Assembly: GCA_039105265.1 (NCBI GenBank)
Contig: JAPFFF010000032.1
Span: 372,001-436,000 of the forward strand
Origin: Tritrichomonas musculus
Taxonomy: Eukaryota; Parabasalia; Tritrichomonadida; Tritrichomonadidae
Reading direction: 5' to 3'
Length of the DNA: 64,000 nucleotides
Position 1 is the stretch's first letter. Each line of letters starts with the position of its first letter. Positions 29,204-39,323 of the stretch are shown one piece after another. The position numbers were made by a program, and so were the translations under genes. The notes below the pieces were generated by a model. That model saw only the letters and a program-made list of their open reading frames with translations, did not search any database and was not told the origin of the DNA.

Positions 29204-29878
29204 TTTTATCCCGCAAATAAAATTAAAATTAAATTTTGCGATCCAAATGCAACTGATTCGCAACAAGACATTCAAATAAATAATGAAAGAATTATAAATG
29301 ACAATTTATGCACTTATATTTATACAGGAAAAAGAATGGAACATCAGAAACTTTTCATGTGCAGAATATGCAAATTACGCCGTGGAGAATGCATTTTTGA
29401 AGCATGTGCCAAAAATTCTCATGCTGGTCATGATCTCATATACTGTGGTGCCAAAGAAGGTTATTGTGATTGTGGAGCAGGAAATCTTTCTTGTCATTGT
29501 AAATGCAATAAAGTGACAGAAAACAATTTTATTCCAGGTCCTTGTACATTTAATAAAACGGGTAAAACTTATATATATCCGTTTTATAGATGTTTAACAT
29601 GTAGATTCAAAGAAGGAGCAGGATGCTGTGAATCTTGTGCCAAAACGTGCCATTTAGATCATGATCTCATATATTGCGGTTGTATTCGTTCATATTGTGA
29701 TTGTGGAGCAGGTGAAGCTGATGTGTTCTATGTCAATACGTTAAAATACCAAATCCTAATTATCAAACTCATCAATAAAATAAGATTTTTTATTATTATT
29801 ATTTTGTTTTTTTCATTTAAATATTTATATACCCATAAAACTCACAAAAAATGTGAGTTTGCGACAATTCAATACTAA
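29204..29878 (+). CDS. Tandem UBR-box zinc-finger protein, ends uncertain
   Basis: Two UBR-type zinc fingers lie back to back. The first starts at CTYIYTGK (29309) and contains CRICKLRRGECIFEACAKNS and CDCGAG. The second starts at GPCTFNKTGK and contains CLTCRFKEGAGCCESCAK, HLDHDLIYCG and CDCGAG. UBR boxes bind N-degrons in N-end-rule ubiquitin ligases or serve as zinc modules. The first Met (29336) lies inside the first finger, so translation must begin upstream or the 5' end is lost; the frame is open from 29204 without an ATG. After the second CDCGAG the sequence degrades into AT-coded residues and runs into the inverted repeat at 29832. No ligase domain is present. It could be a small functional protein or the truncated N-terminus of a larger UBR ligase. 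Confidence 0.6.
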   Translation, partial: FYPANKIKIKFCDPNATDSQQDIQINNERIINDNLCTYIYTGKRMEHQKLFMCRICKLRRGECIFEACAKNSHAGHDLIYCGAKEGYCDCGAGNLSCHCKCNKVTENNFIPGPCTFNKTGKTYIYPFYRCLTCRFKEGAGCCESCAKTCHLDHDLIYCGCIRSYCDCGAGEADVFYVNTLKYQILIIKLINKIRFFIIIILFFSFKYLYTHKTHKKCEFATIQY

Positions 29879-31645
29879 ATTGAAATTATAATTTTCTTTC
29901 AAAAATTGTGAGGATTTAGCAGAGCCATACATTTTCTAAAATAAAAAACAATATTTACACCATCCCTTGATCCTGAGAGCTATCTCTTAGCTATCTTGTA
30001 CATTAGGAAGAATATTCTTATCGTTTCATTCAATAACAAAGCAATTATTTCCGAATATTTCAAAATCCAAATATCTCAAATTTATCTCTATAAGATCATT
30101 CAATTAATTACATATTAGAAACAACGATATCGAAATAAAAACAAATAGATACTTACTTGTTCATACAAATCACTTGTTTCTATTCATAATTAATTTCAAA
30201 AAAATTCTTAATGAAGGAGTTAATTACTTACGTTTAAATGCATGTGTTTACTATAAAATCCAAAATAGCTTGCTAAAAGTTTTCAAGTATGTAAAGATCT
30301 TTGATATTCTACAATATTTTTTTTATTTTTCTCCTTTTTACATTTTTTTTTAATAATAAAATGATTTTTTGCTAAATCTTATTTTATATATTATGCTTGT
30401 TGTTCAAAATGTTGTAATATTCATAATTTTATTATCAATATTTATAGAAATAATTTCATGTTTTGATATTTTCATCATATAATTATTGTATGAAATTTAA
30501 TTTTTAATCAAAATAATTAAATATTTGCTGACATCTTGCTTTTTTTCAAATCATTATGAAAAAATGTTAAAAATTTTACGAATCATATTATTCAAATCGT
30601 AAATCTTAAATAATTAAAAAGAGAGCAACATGAATTTTAACTGAAACACTTCAAAAACGACATTAAAAAGGCGCCAAATTTGAGAAAAAAAAATGGCGCC
30701 AAATTTGATAAAAAAATCTACAAATTCATCCATATCTTTTGAAATATTTTTATTAAAAAAAAATTAATTAACAAAATCAATTATACAACTATTATCTGAT
30801 TTATTTTTAGTATAATTTTTAAATACCTAATTAAATGAAAAAAATTATTTTTTAAATATTTGAAATAAACTATGAAAACAGGATGGTAATATCATTTATT
30901 ACTGATTTAATAAAATTGGTAATAATAGTTTTCACTAATATTAAATTTTTCTGAGATTATTTAAAAAAACAGATGTTTTCCTGAAAAGTAAATTTGAAAC
31001 ATTTAATATAAACCTTATAGCTGTATGAAACAGTATGATGAATATCATAAATTGAAATTTAAAAGATAATCCCAAAATTTAAAAACAATATTTAATAAGG
31101 TTTTTTAACATACGTTTTTTTCAAAAAATAATATAAATTCATGATGCACAAACTTTATATGAACCTATTTTTTATAATAATTTTCAGTAATATTAAAAAA
31201 AAGTATTCAATTATTTGATATCTGTAAAATAGCTATTTTTTGATATCAAGATTTTGGATTAAAAATGAGATTTTGATAAGATCAAAGGATGTTAATAGTA
31301 AATTGTGCGATTATACATCGTTTTGCAAAAACCTTTTCGAAATATGATCAAAATAATTATTATGTTTTTCAGCAAATTTGGTATATATTTGGATGATTAA
31401 TAAAATTAAAATCTTTGATATCAGCTGAAAATAATGGCTTAAAAACAAAACATGAGATATTGATTCAGAACGAAAAATGGACTTTTTAATTAACTAATTT
31501 TCACAAAATATTAAAATTAAATGTATCAATAGAAAAAATTGAATAAAAATTAAAAAAAAAGATTTTTTTCTGAGTAATTTCATAATTTTTTTGAAAAGAA
31601 TTCATTCAATTGTCGCAAACTCACATTTTTTGTGAGTTTTATGGG
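29832..31645. mobile_element. 1.8-kb non-coding element with ~42-bp inverted ends, TA target
   Basis: CCCATAAAACTCAC at the left end (29832) is inverted at 31632-31645, and the match extends for about 42 bp with one mismatch. TATA lies outside both ends. Each end holds its own small palindrome (CTCACAAAAAATGTGAG). The interior is featureless AT-rich DNA with no open frame, apart from two 14-bp direct repeats of GGCGCCAAATTTGA at 30670-30683 and 30695-30708. Probably a non-autonomous Tc1/mariner-type element. Confidence 0.65.
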
Positions 31646-31877
31646 TATAAAGTTCCTGCTCCAATAAAAAAAATATTGGTTAACATTCTCTGATTTAATT
31701 ATTTATTTGGCATTTATGATGAGCATTGGTAAAAAAAACTTTAATACTATTTCGGAACTCCATATTTTGGTACTGATTAAATAAATGAGACTTTTTGTAC
31801 TGGCATTAAAATAATTGAATGAGAATAATTTTTTCTTTCAATTTTTTTTTTTTTTTTTTTTTTAGTTTATTTAATCT
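31646..31877. other. AT-rich spacer
   Basis: It holds a poly-T run of about 20 bases near 31841-31863. No gene is seen. Confidence 0.5.
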
Positions 31878-32098
31878 TTTTTATTTTTCCCGAGACCACA
31901 TGACTCACAGTAGATATCGCCTGACTCAACTAAATTCTTAGAGAAAGTCAATTTTCCAGTTTGAAGTAAAACGAAGTTAAGATCATAAAGTTGGGGTAGC
32001 AATCATAAAGGAATGATCATAAAGCTGCTACCAAACGGGAAGTCTTTCTCATCAAGGAACTTTAAATCGATCACCTCTTCAATTCTAAAAGTGTCATA
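31878..32098 (-). pseudogene. Unidentified coding fragment
   Basis: On the minus strand, two coding-like stretches in different frames lie close together: DTFRIEEVIDLKFLDEKDF (about 32095-32005) and LNFVLLQTGKLTFSKNLVES followed by GDIYCESCGLGK, ending at TAA near 31877. The composition is clearly more codon-like than the flanks. No family is recognised, and at least one frame change separates the parts. Confidence 0.25.
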
Positions 32099-32155
32099 GT
32101 GTTACACTTTCAAATTATTACATGGAGTTCGATTGAATCCGTTATTGATTATAAT

Positions 32156-32724
32156 GAAATGATGCATATTAATGACCAAGAAAGTGGAACAGGGAGCATT
32201 CGGCAATCTTCAATTCTAGAAGTTTTAGAACAGAACGAATCAATACCACGTGAACATTTGATTCTAGTCATATTGATAAAACTGTCCAAACAAACAAAAT
32301 TAAATTCAAGCATTTTACTACATATATAATTGGACAGAATGGAGATTTGTCTGTTGGTGCCTCTTTTGCTAGAGAATGTGGTAGTGCAACATATGAAGTC
32401 TTAGAATCAGGAACAAGAACAATTGAGGGTGCGAAATACATTGCATGATTTTTCAGAATTAGAAAATATCGATTCAATTAGAAACATAAAAGAATTTAAT
32501 GCGAAATACTTTGCATCCAGAAATGTTACAAAACAAAAAATGATTGGAAGAGAGAAAGACATGGATTTACTTGGAAAATATGAAAGATTACGTGAAATAT
32601 TACAAAAATCAGTAAAAATGGATCCTGAATTGATCAGAAGGTTAAATATTTTAATTCGATTATCTTCAGGAGAACTTAGAAATATTTTTAATGATAAAGA
32701 TATCACCATCCTGTCAAATAAATG
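32156..32724 (+). pseudogene. Unidentified decayed protein-coding gene
   Basis: Coding-like sequence is spread over two or three frames: MMHINDQESGTGSIRQSSIL near 32160, YIIGQNGDLSVGASFARECG near 32330, and a 100-codon frame from 32423 to 32725 ending in a helical, charged C-terminus (RLNILIRLSSGELRNIFNDK). I recognise no family. Frame changes near 32280 and 32440 suggest a relic. Confidence 0.3.
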
Positions 32725-33103
32725 ATACAAGTTTGGCCAATATTGAGATGAAATCATTATAAAAAACATTATAACCAATTTGATTTGGATAGAAAACTAG
32801 ACGTGACTTTTTTTTGACGATCACCTTCATATTAAAAAGATATGGTACATTTGAAATAAAGCTTATTAAAAAAATGGAGTAGACATTAAGAAACAAAATT
32901 CATAATCATGAAGTTGAATTTGATTTATATAATTTTTAAATATATTTTAACTTCAAACTCAACTTTTAAAAATTTAAAAATTTAAAATATTAAAATTTTT
33001 GAAGATATTTATATTTTATTCGAATGTTAAATATTTCAATGTCTTATTTTTTTTTTTTGAACCATTAAATGGTTGGAAAAAAATTTCAATCATTAAAATT
33101 TTG
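32725..33103. other. Upstream region of Sel1-kinase paralog 3
   Basis: AT-rich, no gene. A T run lies at 33047-33059. The last 20 bp hold an initiator-like TCATTA. Confidence 0.5.
33090..33095 (+). promoter_or_regulatory. Initiator-like TCATTA before paralog 3
   Basis: TCATTA lies nine bases before the ATG at 33104. It fits the trichomonad initiator core TCA-Y-W and its usual distance from the start codon. It supports this ATG over the longer open frame upstream. Confidence 0.4.
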
Positions 33104-36100
33104 ATGTTTAAAAACAACAAAACTCTCCAAAAATTTTTAGTTTTCATCAAATTGTTAAAAGATGATAAATTCAGGTTTAAACGAGATACAATTAAAGAAA
33201 TTGTTCAAAGTTTTGGTGTGAATATAATCATCAACCGTCAGCATGAAACAAATCCAGAAATCAATTTAAATATAAAAAATTCAAAAATGTTTGTCATTAA
33301 TCAAATTAATCTGTTTGACCAAAGTCAAAATAAAAATATTATTTATTCGATCCTTGTTTTTGAAAAAACCTTGCTGATTCTTGATGAGAATGATTTTAAC
33401 AAATTCATATCAGATAATCCGCATATTTCTGTTCTTTTTTTACAAAAAATTGTAAATATTTCGGGTATTTTAAATGAAATTAACAAGGACTCAAATTTTC
33501 AAGAAGAAAACGAAAGCTTAAAAAAAGAATTCGAAATTATAGAGGGAAATGAAGCTTATAGAGAGATTTGGAAATTGATTGCTCCATGCATAACTGGCTA
33601 TCTAATTAAAAAAGCATATGAAAAAACAAAAAAAGATCGATTTTTAAATCAAAATCAAGAATCGGATAAGATAACAATATACAGAAAAGACTTCGTTGTT
33701 TTGCGAAATATCGGGTCTAGCTCTCTTTTTAATGTTGAATTAATTTATCACTTAGAAAGAGTGGAATTAATGGCAATTAAAAGTCAAAAGGTCCTTGATG
33801 ATAGTATACCAAAACTACAAAAACGAGAAAGAGAAAACTATTGGAAACTCAACCATCCTTTATTACCAAAATTTTATAATTCGCCTAAAGGTGAAAATTA
33901 TCTTGTTATGGAGTTTATTAATGGACGAACACTTGATAAAATTGATCAAATACAGTTTAATGACAACGAAGTGGTTACAATTATTTTTGAATTAATTGTG
34001 ATCGTTGAATATCTTCATTCAGAAAAAATGATTTATCGCGATTTGAAACCCAATAACATTATAATTGATGAATATAAAAACGTTGTTTTAATTGATTTTG
34101 ATAGATTGATCAAAAATGATCCTAATGAAGAACAATCAACTGACTTTGGAACTACATATGCTGACCCAAATATCCAATCTAGAGGTTTCACTGAAAAAAG
34201 TGACATTTATTCACTTCGTAAGATAATCGAACTTATTATTAATAAAAAAATAATATGTAATGCTTCTCTAAAGCAAAAAATCAATGATATTATTCAAAAT
34301 TGTGTTGATACAAATCCTGACATGCCTGCAATTATTCTTCAATTATTCTTTCTATTTGTTGAAAGTTTTCATCCTATGATTAAAATGAAATATTTATCAG
34401 ATATTTTAAGAAAAGTATTCGACAAATACCAAAATCCAGCATGCGATCCAAAAGCACAATTTAATCTGGGTATTATTTATATTGAAGATAAATATATTTC
34501 ACGAGATATAAGCAAAGCGATTCATTATTATTCACTCGCTGCAAATCAAAATTATCCACAAGCACAATTTCATCTTGGTAATATTTATTATGAGGGTAAA
34601 TATATTTCACGAGATATCAACAAAGCGATTCATTATTATTCACTCGCTGCAAATCAAAATCATCCACAAGCACAATTTAATCTTGGTTATATTTATATTG
34701 AAGATAAATATATTTCACGAGATATCAACAAAGCAATTTATTATTTTTCACTCGCTGCAAATCAAAATATTCCAGAAGCACAATTTAATCTGGGTATTAT
34801 TTATATTGAAGATAAATATATTTCACGAGATATCAACAAAGCAATTTATTATTTTTCACTCGCTGCAAATCAAAATATTCCACAAGCACAATTTAATCTG
34901 GGTAATATTTATGGTGAAGATAAATATATTTCACGAGATATAAACAAAACGATTCATTATTATTCACTCGCTGCAAATCAAAATTATCCACAAGCACAAT
35001 TTAATCTTGGTTATATTTATATTAAAGATAAATATATTTCACGAGATATCAACAAAGCAATTCATTATTATTCACTCGCTGCAAATCAAAATCATCCACA
35101 AGCACAATTTAATCTTGGTATTATTTATTATGAGGGTAAATATATTTCACGAGATATCAACAAAGCAATTCATTATTATTCACTCGCTGCAAATCAAAAT
35201 ATTCCACAAGCACAATTAAATCTTGGTATTATTTATGGTGAAGGTATATATATTTCACAAGATATCAACAAAGCGATTCATTATTTTTCACTCGCTGCAA
35301 ATCAAAATATTCCACAAGCACAATTTAATCTGGGTATTATTTATATTGAAGATAAATATATTTCACGAGATATCAACAAAGCAATTCATTATTATTCACT
35401 CGCTGCAAATCAAAATTATCCACAAGCACAATTTAATCTTGGTATTATTTATTATGAGGGTAAATATATTTCACGAGATATCAACAAAGCAATTCATTAT
35501 TATTCACTCGCTGCAAATCAAAATCATCCACAAGCACAATTTAATCTTGGTATTATTTATGGTGAAGGTATATATATTTCACGAGATATCAACAAAGCGA
35601 TTCATTATTTTTCACTCGCTGCAAATCAAAATCATCCACAAGCACAATTTAATCTTGGTATTATTTATGGTGAAGGTATATATATTTCACGAGATATCAA
35701 CAAAGCAATTCATTATTATTCACTCGCTGCAAATCTAAATATTCCAGAAGCACAATTTAATCTTGGTATTATTTATGGTGAAGGTATATATATTTCACGA
35801 GATATCAACAAAGCAATTCATTATTATTCACTCGCTGCAAATCTAAATATTCCAGAAGCACAATTTAATCTGGGTATTATTTATGGTGAAGGCAAATATA
35901 TTTCACGAGATATCAACAAAGCAATTTATTATTTTTCACTCGCTGCAAATCAAAATTATCCAAAAGCACAATTTAATCTGGGTAATATTTATGGTGAAGG
36001 TAAATATATTTCACGAGATATCAACAAAGCAATTCATTATTTTTCACTCGCTGCAAATCAAAATTATCCACAAGCACAATTTAATCTGGGTAATATTTAT

Positions 36101-37264
36101 GGTGAAGGTAAATATATTTCACGAGATATCAACAAAGCAATTCATTATTATTCACTCGCTGCAAATCAAAATATTCCAGAAGCACAATTTAATCTGGGTA
36201 TTATTTATGGTGAAGGCAAATATATTTCACGAGATATCAACAAAGCGATTCATTATTATTCACTCGCTGCAAATCAAAATTATCCACAAGCACAATTTAA
36301 TCTGGGTAATATTTATGGTGAAGGTAAATATATTTCACGAGATATCAACAAAGCAATTCATTATTATTCACTCGCTGCAAATCAAAATATTCCAGAAGCA
36401 CAATTTAATCTGGGTATTATTTATGGTGAAGGCAAATATATTTCACGAGATATCAACAAAGCAATTCATTATTATTCACTCGCTACAAATCAAAATTATC
36501 CAAAAGCACAATTATTACTGGGAATAATATATTTTGAAGGAATAATAATAACAAAAGATATAAAAAGAGGCATATATTTGATTGAACTTGCTTCAATAAA
36601 TCGTTTAAAGGAGGCTCATTTTTTTGCTGGATATTTCTATCATAAAGGTGATTATATTAAAAGAGACATTCGAAAAGCAATTCATTATTACAAAGAAGGT
36701 TCATCATTTAATGATCAGTATGCAAAAAATAATCTTGCAATCATTTACAAAAACGGTTATGGAGATGAAATACGAGCGAGAACTGCAAATGCTATTGTAT
36801 ACCTTGAAGAAGCAATTCGACAAAAAAATGATATTTTATCAATGTACAATTTAGCAAACATTTATATTTATGATGAATCTTATGAAAATAAAATTGATAA
36901 AGCAATTGAATTATTATTTAAATCATTTGATCAATTTCCTCATTCATGTATGTTATTATGCTTGGCATTAATCAAAAAATATGATTTTCAAATAGAAGAA
37001 ATTGAAAAACATGTTGGAGAATTCAACTGTAAAACACCAAAAGCATCATTATCTTCATTACTCAGCTTTTTACATTTATTACAATCAAAAGACAATTTCA
37101 TAAATTATTATGAGTCATATCGGGATAAATATTTTCTATATAATCATTTATTGCAATTTGTTTCATTTTCAGAATTTCAGAAACAAAAGAGAATTAATAT
37201 GAAACATAAAAATATCCCAGATATCAACTCAGCATTTTATGAAGGATTTGGAATAGAAATATAA
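33104..37264 (+). CDS. Sel1-repeat protein with degenerate kinase domain (paralog 3)
   Basis: This is a 1386-residue protein. The frame is open 35 codons further upstream, but only without an ATG. The order matches its paralogs: N-terminal domain ending near GYLIKKAY, kinase-like domain at about 195-430, Sel1 solenoid with 19 near-identical units (residues 451-1134), and the terminal SAFYEGFGIEI. The kinase part keeps MAIK, IYRDLKPNN (near 311) and LIDFD. It has lost the APE motif (ADPN in its place) and the late conserved Arg (PDMPA), so it is the most degenerate of the three and probably a pseudokinase. The unit consensus is AQFNLGIIYGEGKYISRDINKAIHYYSLAANQN. A scaffold role is inferred. 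Confidence 0.85.
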   Translation: MFKNNKTLQKFLVFIKLLKDDKFRFKRDTIKEIVQSFGVNIIINRQHETNPEINLNIKNSKMFVINQINLFDQSQNKNIIYSILVFEKTLLILDENDFNKFISDNPHISVLFLQKIVNISGILNEINKDSNFQEENESLKKEFEIIEGNEAYREIWKLIAPCITGYLIKKAYEKTKKDRFLNQNQESDKITIYRKDFVVLRNIGSSSLFNVELIYHLERVELMAIKSQKVLDDSIPKLQKRERENYWKLNHPLLPKFYNSPKGENYLVMEFINGRTLDKIDQIQFNDNEVVTIIFELIVIVEYLHSEKMIYRDLKPNNIIIDEYKNVVLIDFDRLIKNDPNEEQSTDFGTTYADPNIQSRGFTEKSDIYSLRKIIELIINKKIICNASLKQKINDIIQNCVDTNPDMPAIILQLFFLFVESFHPMIKMKYLSDILRKVFDKYQNPACDPKAQFNLGIIYIEDKYISRDISKAIHYYSLAANQNYPQAQFHLGNIYYEGKYISRDINKAIHYYSLAANQNHPQAQFNLGYIYIEDKYISRDINKAIYYFSLAANQNIPEAQFNLGIIYIEDKYISRDINKAIYYFSLAANQNIPQAQFNLGNIYGEDKYISRDINKTIHYYSLAANQNYPQAQFNLGYIYIKDKYISRDINKAIHYYSLAANQNHPQAQFNLGIIYYEGKYISRDINKAIHYYSLAANQNIPQAQLNLGIIYGEGIYISQDINKAIHYFSLAANQNIPQAQFNLGIIYIEDKYISRDINKAIHYYSLAANQNYPQAQFNLGIIYYEGKYISRDINKAIHYYSLAANQNHPQAQFNLGIIYGEGIYISRDINKAIHYFSLAANQNHPQAQFNLGIIYGEGIYISRDINKAIHYYSLAANLNIPEAQFNLGIIYGEGIYISRDINKAIHYYSLAANLNIPEAQFNLGIIYGEGKYISRDINKAIYYFSLAANQNYPKAQFNLGNIYGEGKYISRDINKAIHYFSLAANQNYPQAQFNLGNIYGEGKYISRDINKAIHYYSLAANQNIPEAQFNLGIIYGEGKYISRDINKAIHYYSLAANQNYPQAQFNLGNIYGEGKYISRDINKAIHYYSLAANQNIPEAQFNLGIIYGEGKYISRDINKAIHYYSLATNQNYPKAQLLLGIIYFEGIIITKDIKRGIYLIELASINRLKEAHFFAGYFYHKGDYIKRDIRKAIHYYKEGSSFNDQYAKNNLAIIYKNGYGDEIRARTANAIVYLEEAIRQKNDILSMYNLANIYIYDESYENKIDKAIELLFKSFDQFPHSCMLLCLALIKKYDFQIEEIEKHVGEFNCKTPKASLSSLLSFLHLLQSKDNFINYYESYRDKYFLYNHLLQFVSFSEFQKQKRINMKHKNIPDINSAFYEGFGIEI
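34454..36505 (+). repeat. Tandem array, 19 units of 108 bp, inside paralog 3
   Basis: All units are exactly 108 bp and nearly identical. They vary at a few codons (IIY, NIY or YIY; YEGK, IEDK, GEGI or GEGK; NHP, NYP or NIP), and these variants recombine freely between neighbours. The consensus differs from paralog 2's array, so each array was homogenised separately. Confidence 0.9.
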
Positions 37265-37522
37265 AAAAACAGAGCTGAATTGTCATTATCAACAATTATC
37301 TAATGAAAACGATGCATCTTTTTTAAAATGATATTATATATCCAACTTTCATCAGACAACTTCAGCAAAAGATTTGACTGAATTTAAAAATAGTTCACTA
37401 TTTTTTTTTCTGGGCAAAATTTGATCTTGGGTATTCAATTAAACTTTATCGATGCTTATATTTATTTCACATTTAATTGAGTTATTTCCTAGTATTTCAT
37501 TGCCTTCTTTCACTATAGGAAG
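37265..37522. other. AT-rich spacer
   Basis: No gene or notable repeat is seen between paralog 3 and the pseudogene that follows. Confidence 0.5.
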
Positions 37523-38152
37523 TTGATATTTATTAAATCATTTTCGAAACAGAAAATCAAAGAGAAAGAGAAAGAAGGAGAAGATGATGAAGAAGAATTT
37601 TCATATCAATTTGAACTTCGATTTGATCATAATGATGTTCAAAAATCATTTTCATATCTCAAAACATTCATTTTCAATTTCCCATCATTTAATTTGTTCA
37701 AGCAACCATTATTAATAACAATTTTACAGGATTTGAAAATCAAGAATGAAAATGATAAAGAAATGAAACATCAAAAAAGATCTAAAAATTCCAAAAAATC
37801 TAAACAAAGCACAGAATCTATAAAAAATCATTTAATTCATTGAGCATCAAAAGAAGAGAATTTTTATCAAAAAGAAAAATTATCAAGCATGAATGTAAAT
37901 GAAGAGAATGAAGATGAAGAAGAAATTGGAGGATGTGTAAATGAAGAAGTCACCACATTTTCAGATACAGAAGAATTTATCGATTTTGTTTTTAAAAACG
38001 AACAACAGAAAAAGATGCTTATTGAAGAGATCAAAGATATAATTCATTGTATGAAAGAAATATTGTATACACCGCCTTATGATATCTTATTTGGTCGACT
38101 ACATATTCGAAAACGAAAAGATTGTTACAAAGAAATCAACGAAATTTTCTAA
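37523..38152 (+). pseudogene. Charged protein gene, one in-frame stop, no start
   Basis: A single frame runs from 37523 to TAA at 38150-38152, interrupted by one TGA at 37841-37843. The upstream half begins without an ATG (the frame opens at a TTG) and encodes KEKEGEDDEEEF and a lysine-rich stretch. The downstream half starts acidic (NEENEDEEEIGG) and ends in a helical, basic C-terminus. The two halves share composition and frame, so this is probably one former gene. No domain is recognised. The 37889 ATG could in principle start an 87-residue protein. Confidence 0.4.
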
Positions 38153-38219
38153 CATCTGAAAGAAATGAAGGTTTTGATTTTAAAGAGTTTCAATTTCACA
38201 AAACCTAAATTATTTTTCT

Positions 38220-38975
38220 ATGGGAAATAATCGTAATAATTTCAACCATTTATCTAAAAATTTCAATTCAATTTTTATCTCTGCATTTGCTTCTGCTTTT
38301 TTGTGTTCACTATTTGTGTTTTTAGATACAAATTTGATATTTACAATGATGTTTTTGTTGAAGTTTTCTGCTTGTTTTAAAAATGATTTTTTGTTTGGAA
38401 TGTTTGGAGGAATTTCATTTCAAATAAATACTGCTGACTCGCAATGCCAAACGAAGCTCCTTTAATAACAATCATTTCAACAGGAAAATATACTTTTTCT
38501 TTACCAAATTTATCCATCAAGATTTCAACAAACATGTTTTAATGACAAGCCAAAACAAGACCACCATCTGTTTGGAACAATGAGTGATCATTTCTTCCAT
38601 AAGCTGCAAAGAACTTGTACTTTCTCATATTCTCAACATCCTTTTCCAAGGACAAGTGCGCTATAGTAATCTGATCCACGCACAAAGACTCGTCTATCGT
38701 TGCAAACAATAAAGATATTCCACTTTTTGTGTATATAAATGGTCTAAAACAGTATGAAATGTGAATTCAGCTGTTTCTGACCCGAAAACTCTACAACTCT
38801 CATCAAGTGCAATAAAATTTTTTTTTGGGCAGGAGGAACTGACGGGATTCTTGCCTCCTGGTAAAAATATTGAATTAACATTTGCGTTTGGTGATGTGAA
38901 AAGTGGATAAAAGAATTGGATGATTCCACAATCTTTGTTAATAAAAATATGAATGATTGATATAAATAAAACATG
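38220..38975 (-). pseudogene. RCC1-repeat-like gene remnant
   Basis: On the minus strand, fragments in several frames resemble RCC1 (beta-propeller) proteins of trichomonads: FIALDESCRVFGSETAEF (about 38790-38850), RKYKFFAAYGRNDHSLFQTD with GGLVLACH (about 38550-38640), then VYFPVEMIVIKGASFGIA (about 38450-38500) and a charged tail. The phrases H-S-L-F-x-T-D-G-G-L-V-L-A and V-Y-F-P-V-E are typical of RCC1 blades. Several frame changes and stops make it a relic. RCC1-type proteins act as exchange factors or scaffolds, often with BTB domains in this lineage. Confidence 0.45.
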
Positions 38976-39236
38976 ATGAAAGCTTTGAAATATCGAGATG
39001 CGATTCGTATAGTGGACTGAAATCGAGATATTTTCTTTATTTAGGAATTAATAAATATTTTTCTTTTTGATCTCAATAAAATTGAATTTTTTTTTTTTTT
39101 TTTTTTTTTTTTCATTTATTAGTGCTGACATTTAGACAAATTTGAATGAGTTTCTATGTTAATATAAAATGTTGTGCTTTACCAATTGATTTTATTTTTA
39201 AAATGATATTTTATTTTTAAAATGATACTAGAAAAG

Positions 39237-39243
39237 AAAAAAA
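39237..39243 (-). terminator. Pol III terminator of the tRNA-Leu gene
   Basis: A run of T on the minus strand immediately 3' of the tRNA, the standard signal for RNA polymerase III. Confidence 0.7.
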
Positions 39244-39323
39244 TGGTTGCTGTGGGGTTGGAACCCACGCCCTCGCGGACCAGTGCCTTAAACTGGCGCC
39301 TTAGACCACTCGGCCAAACAACC
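39244..39323 (-). tRNA. tRNA-Leu (anticodon AAG)
   Basis: An 80-nt cloverleaf folds on the minus strand. The acceptor stem GGTTGTT pairs with AGCAACC (one T-G pair), with discriminator A. The anticodon stem CCAGT/ACTGG encloses the loop TTAAGGC, giving anticodon AAG, which reads CTT (and CTC after wobble modification). A long variable arm follows, and the T stem GTGGG/CCCAC closes the fold. The long variable arm and anticodon both say leucine. Internal A-box (TGGCCGAGTGGTC) and B-box (GGGTTCCAACCC) promoters are present, and a T run directly downstream acts as Pol III terminator. No intron. Confidence 0.93.

Noticed and set aside
32999-33103. 35-codon upstream extension of Sel1-kinase paralog 3
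   Set aside because: It begins at TTG, has no ATG, is AT-coded, and an initiator-like element lies just before the ATG at 33104.
34575-36527. Several long frames reading IFHEISTKQFIIIHSLQIK in another frame of paralog 3
   Set aside because: They are shadows of the 108-bp repeats; because 108 is divisible by three, every frame of the array stays open for long stretches.
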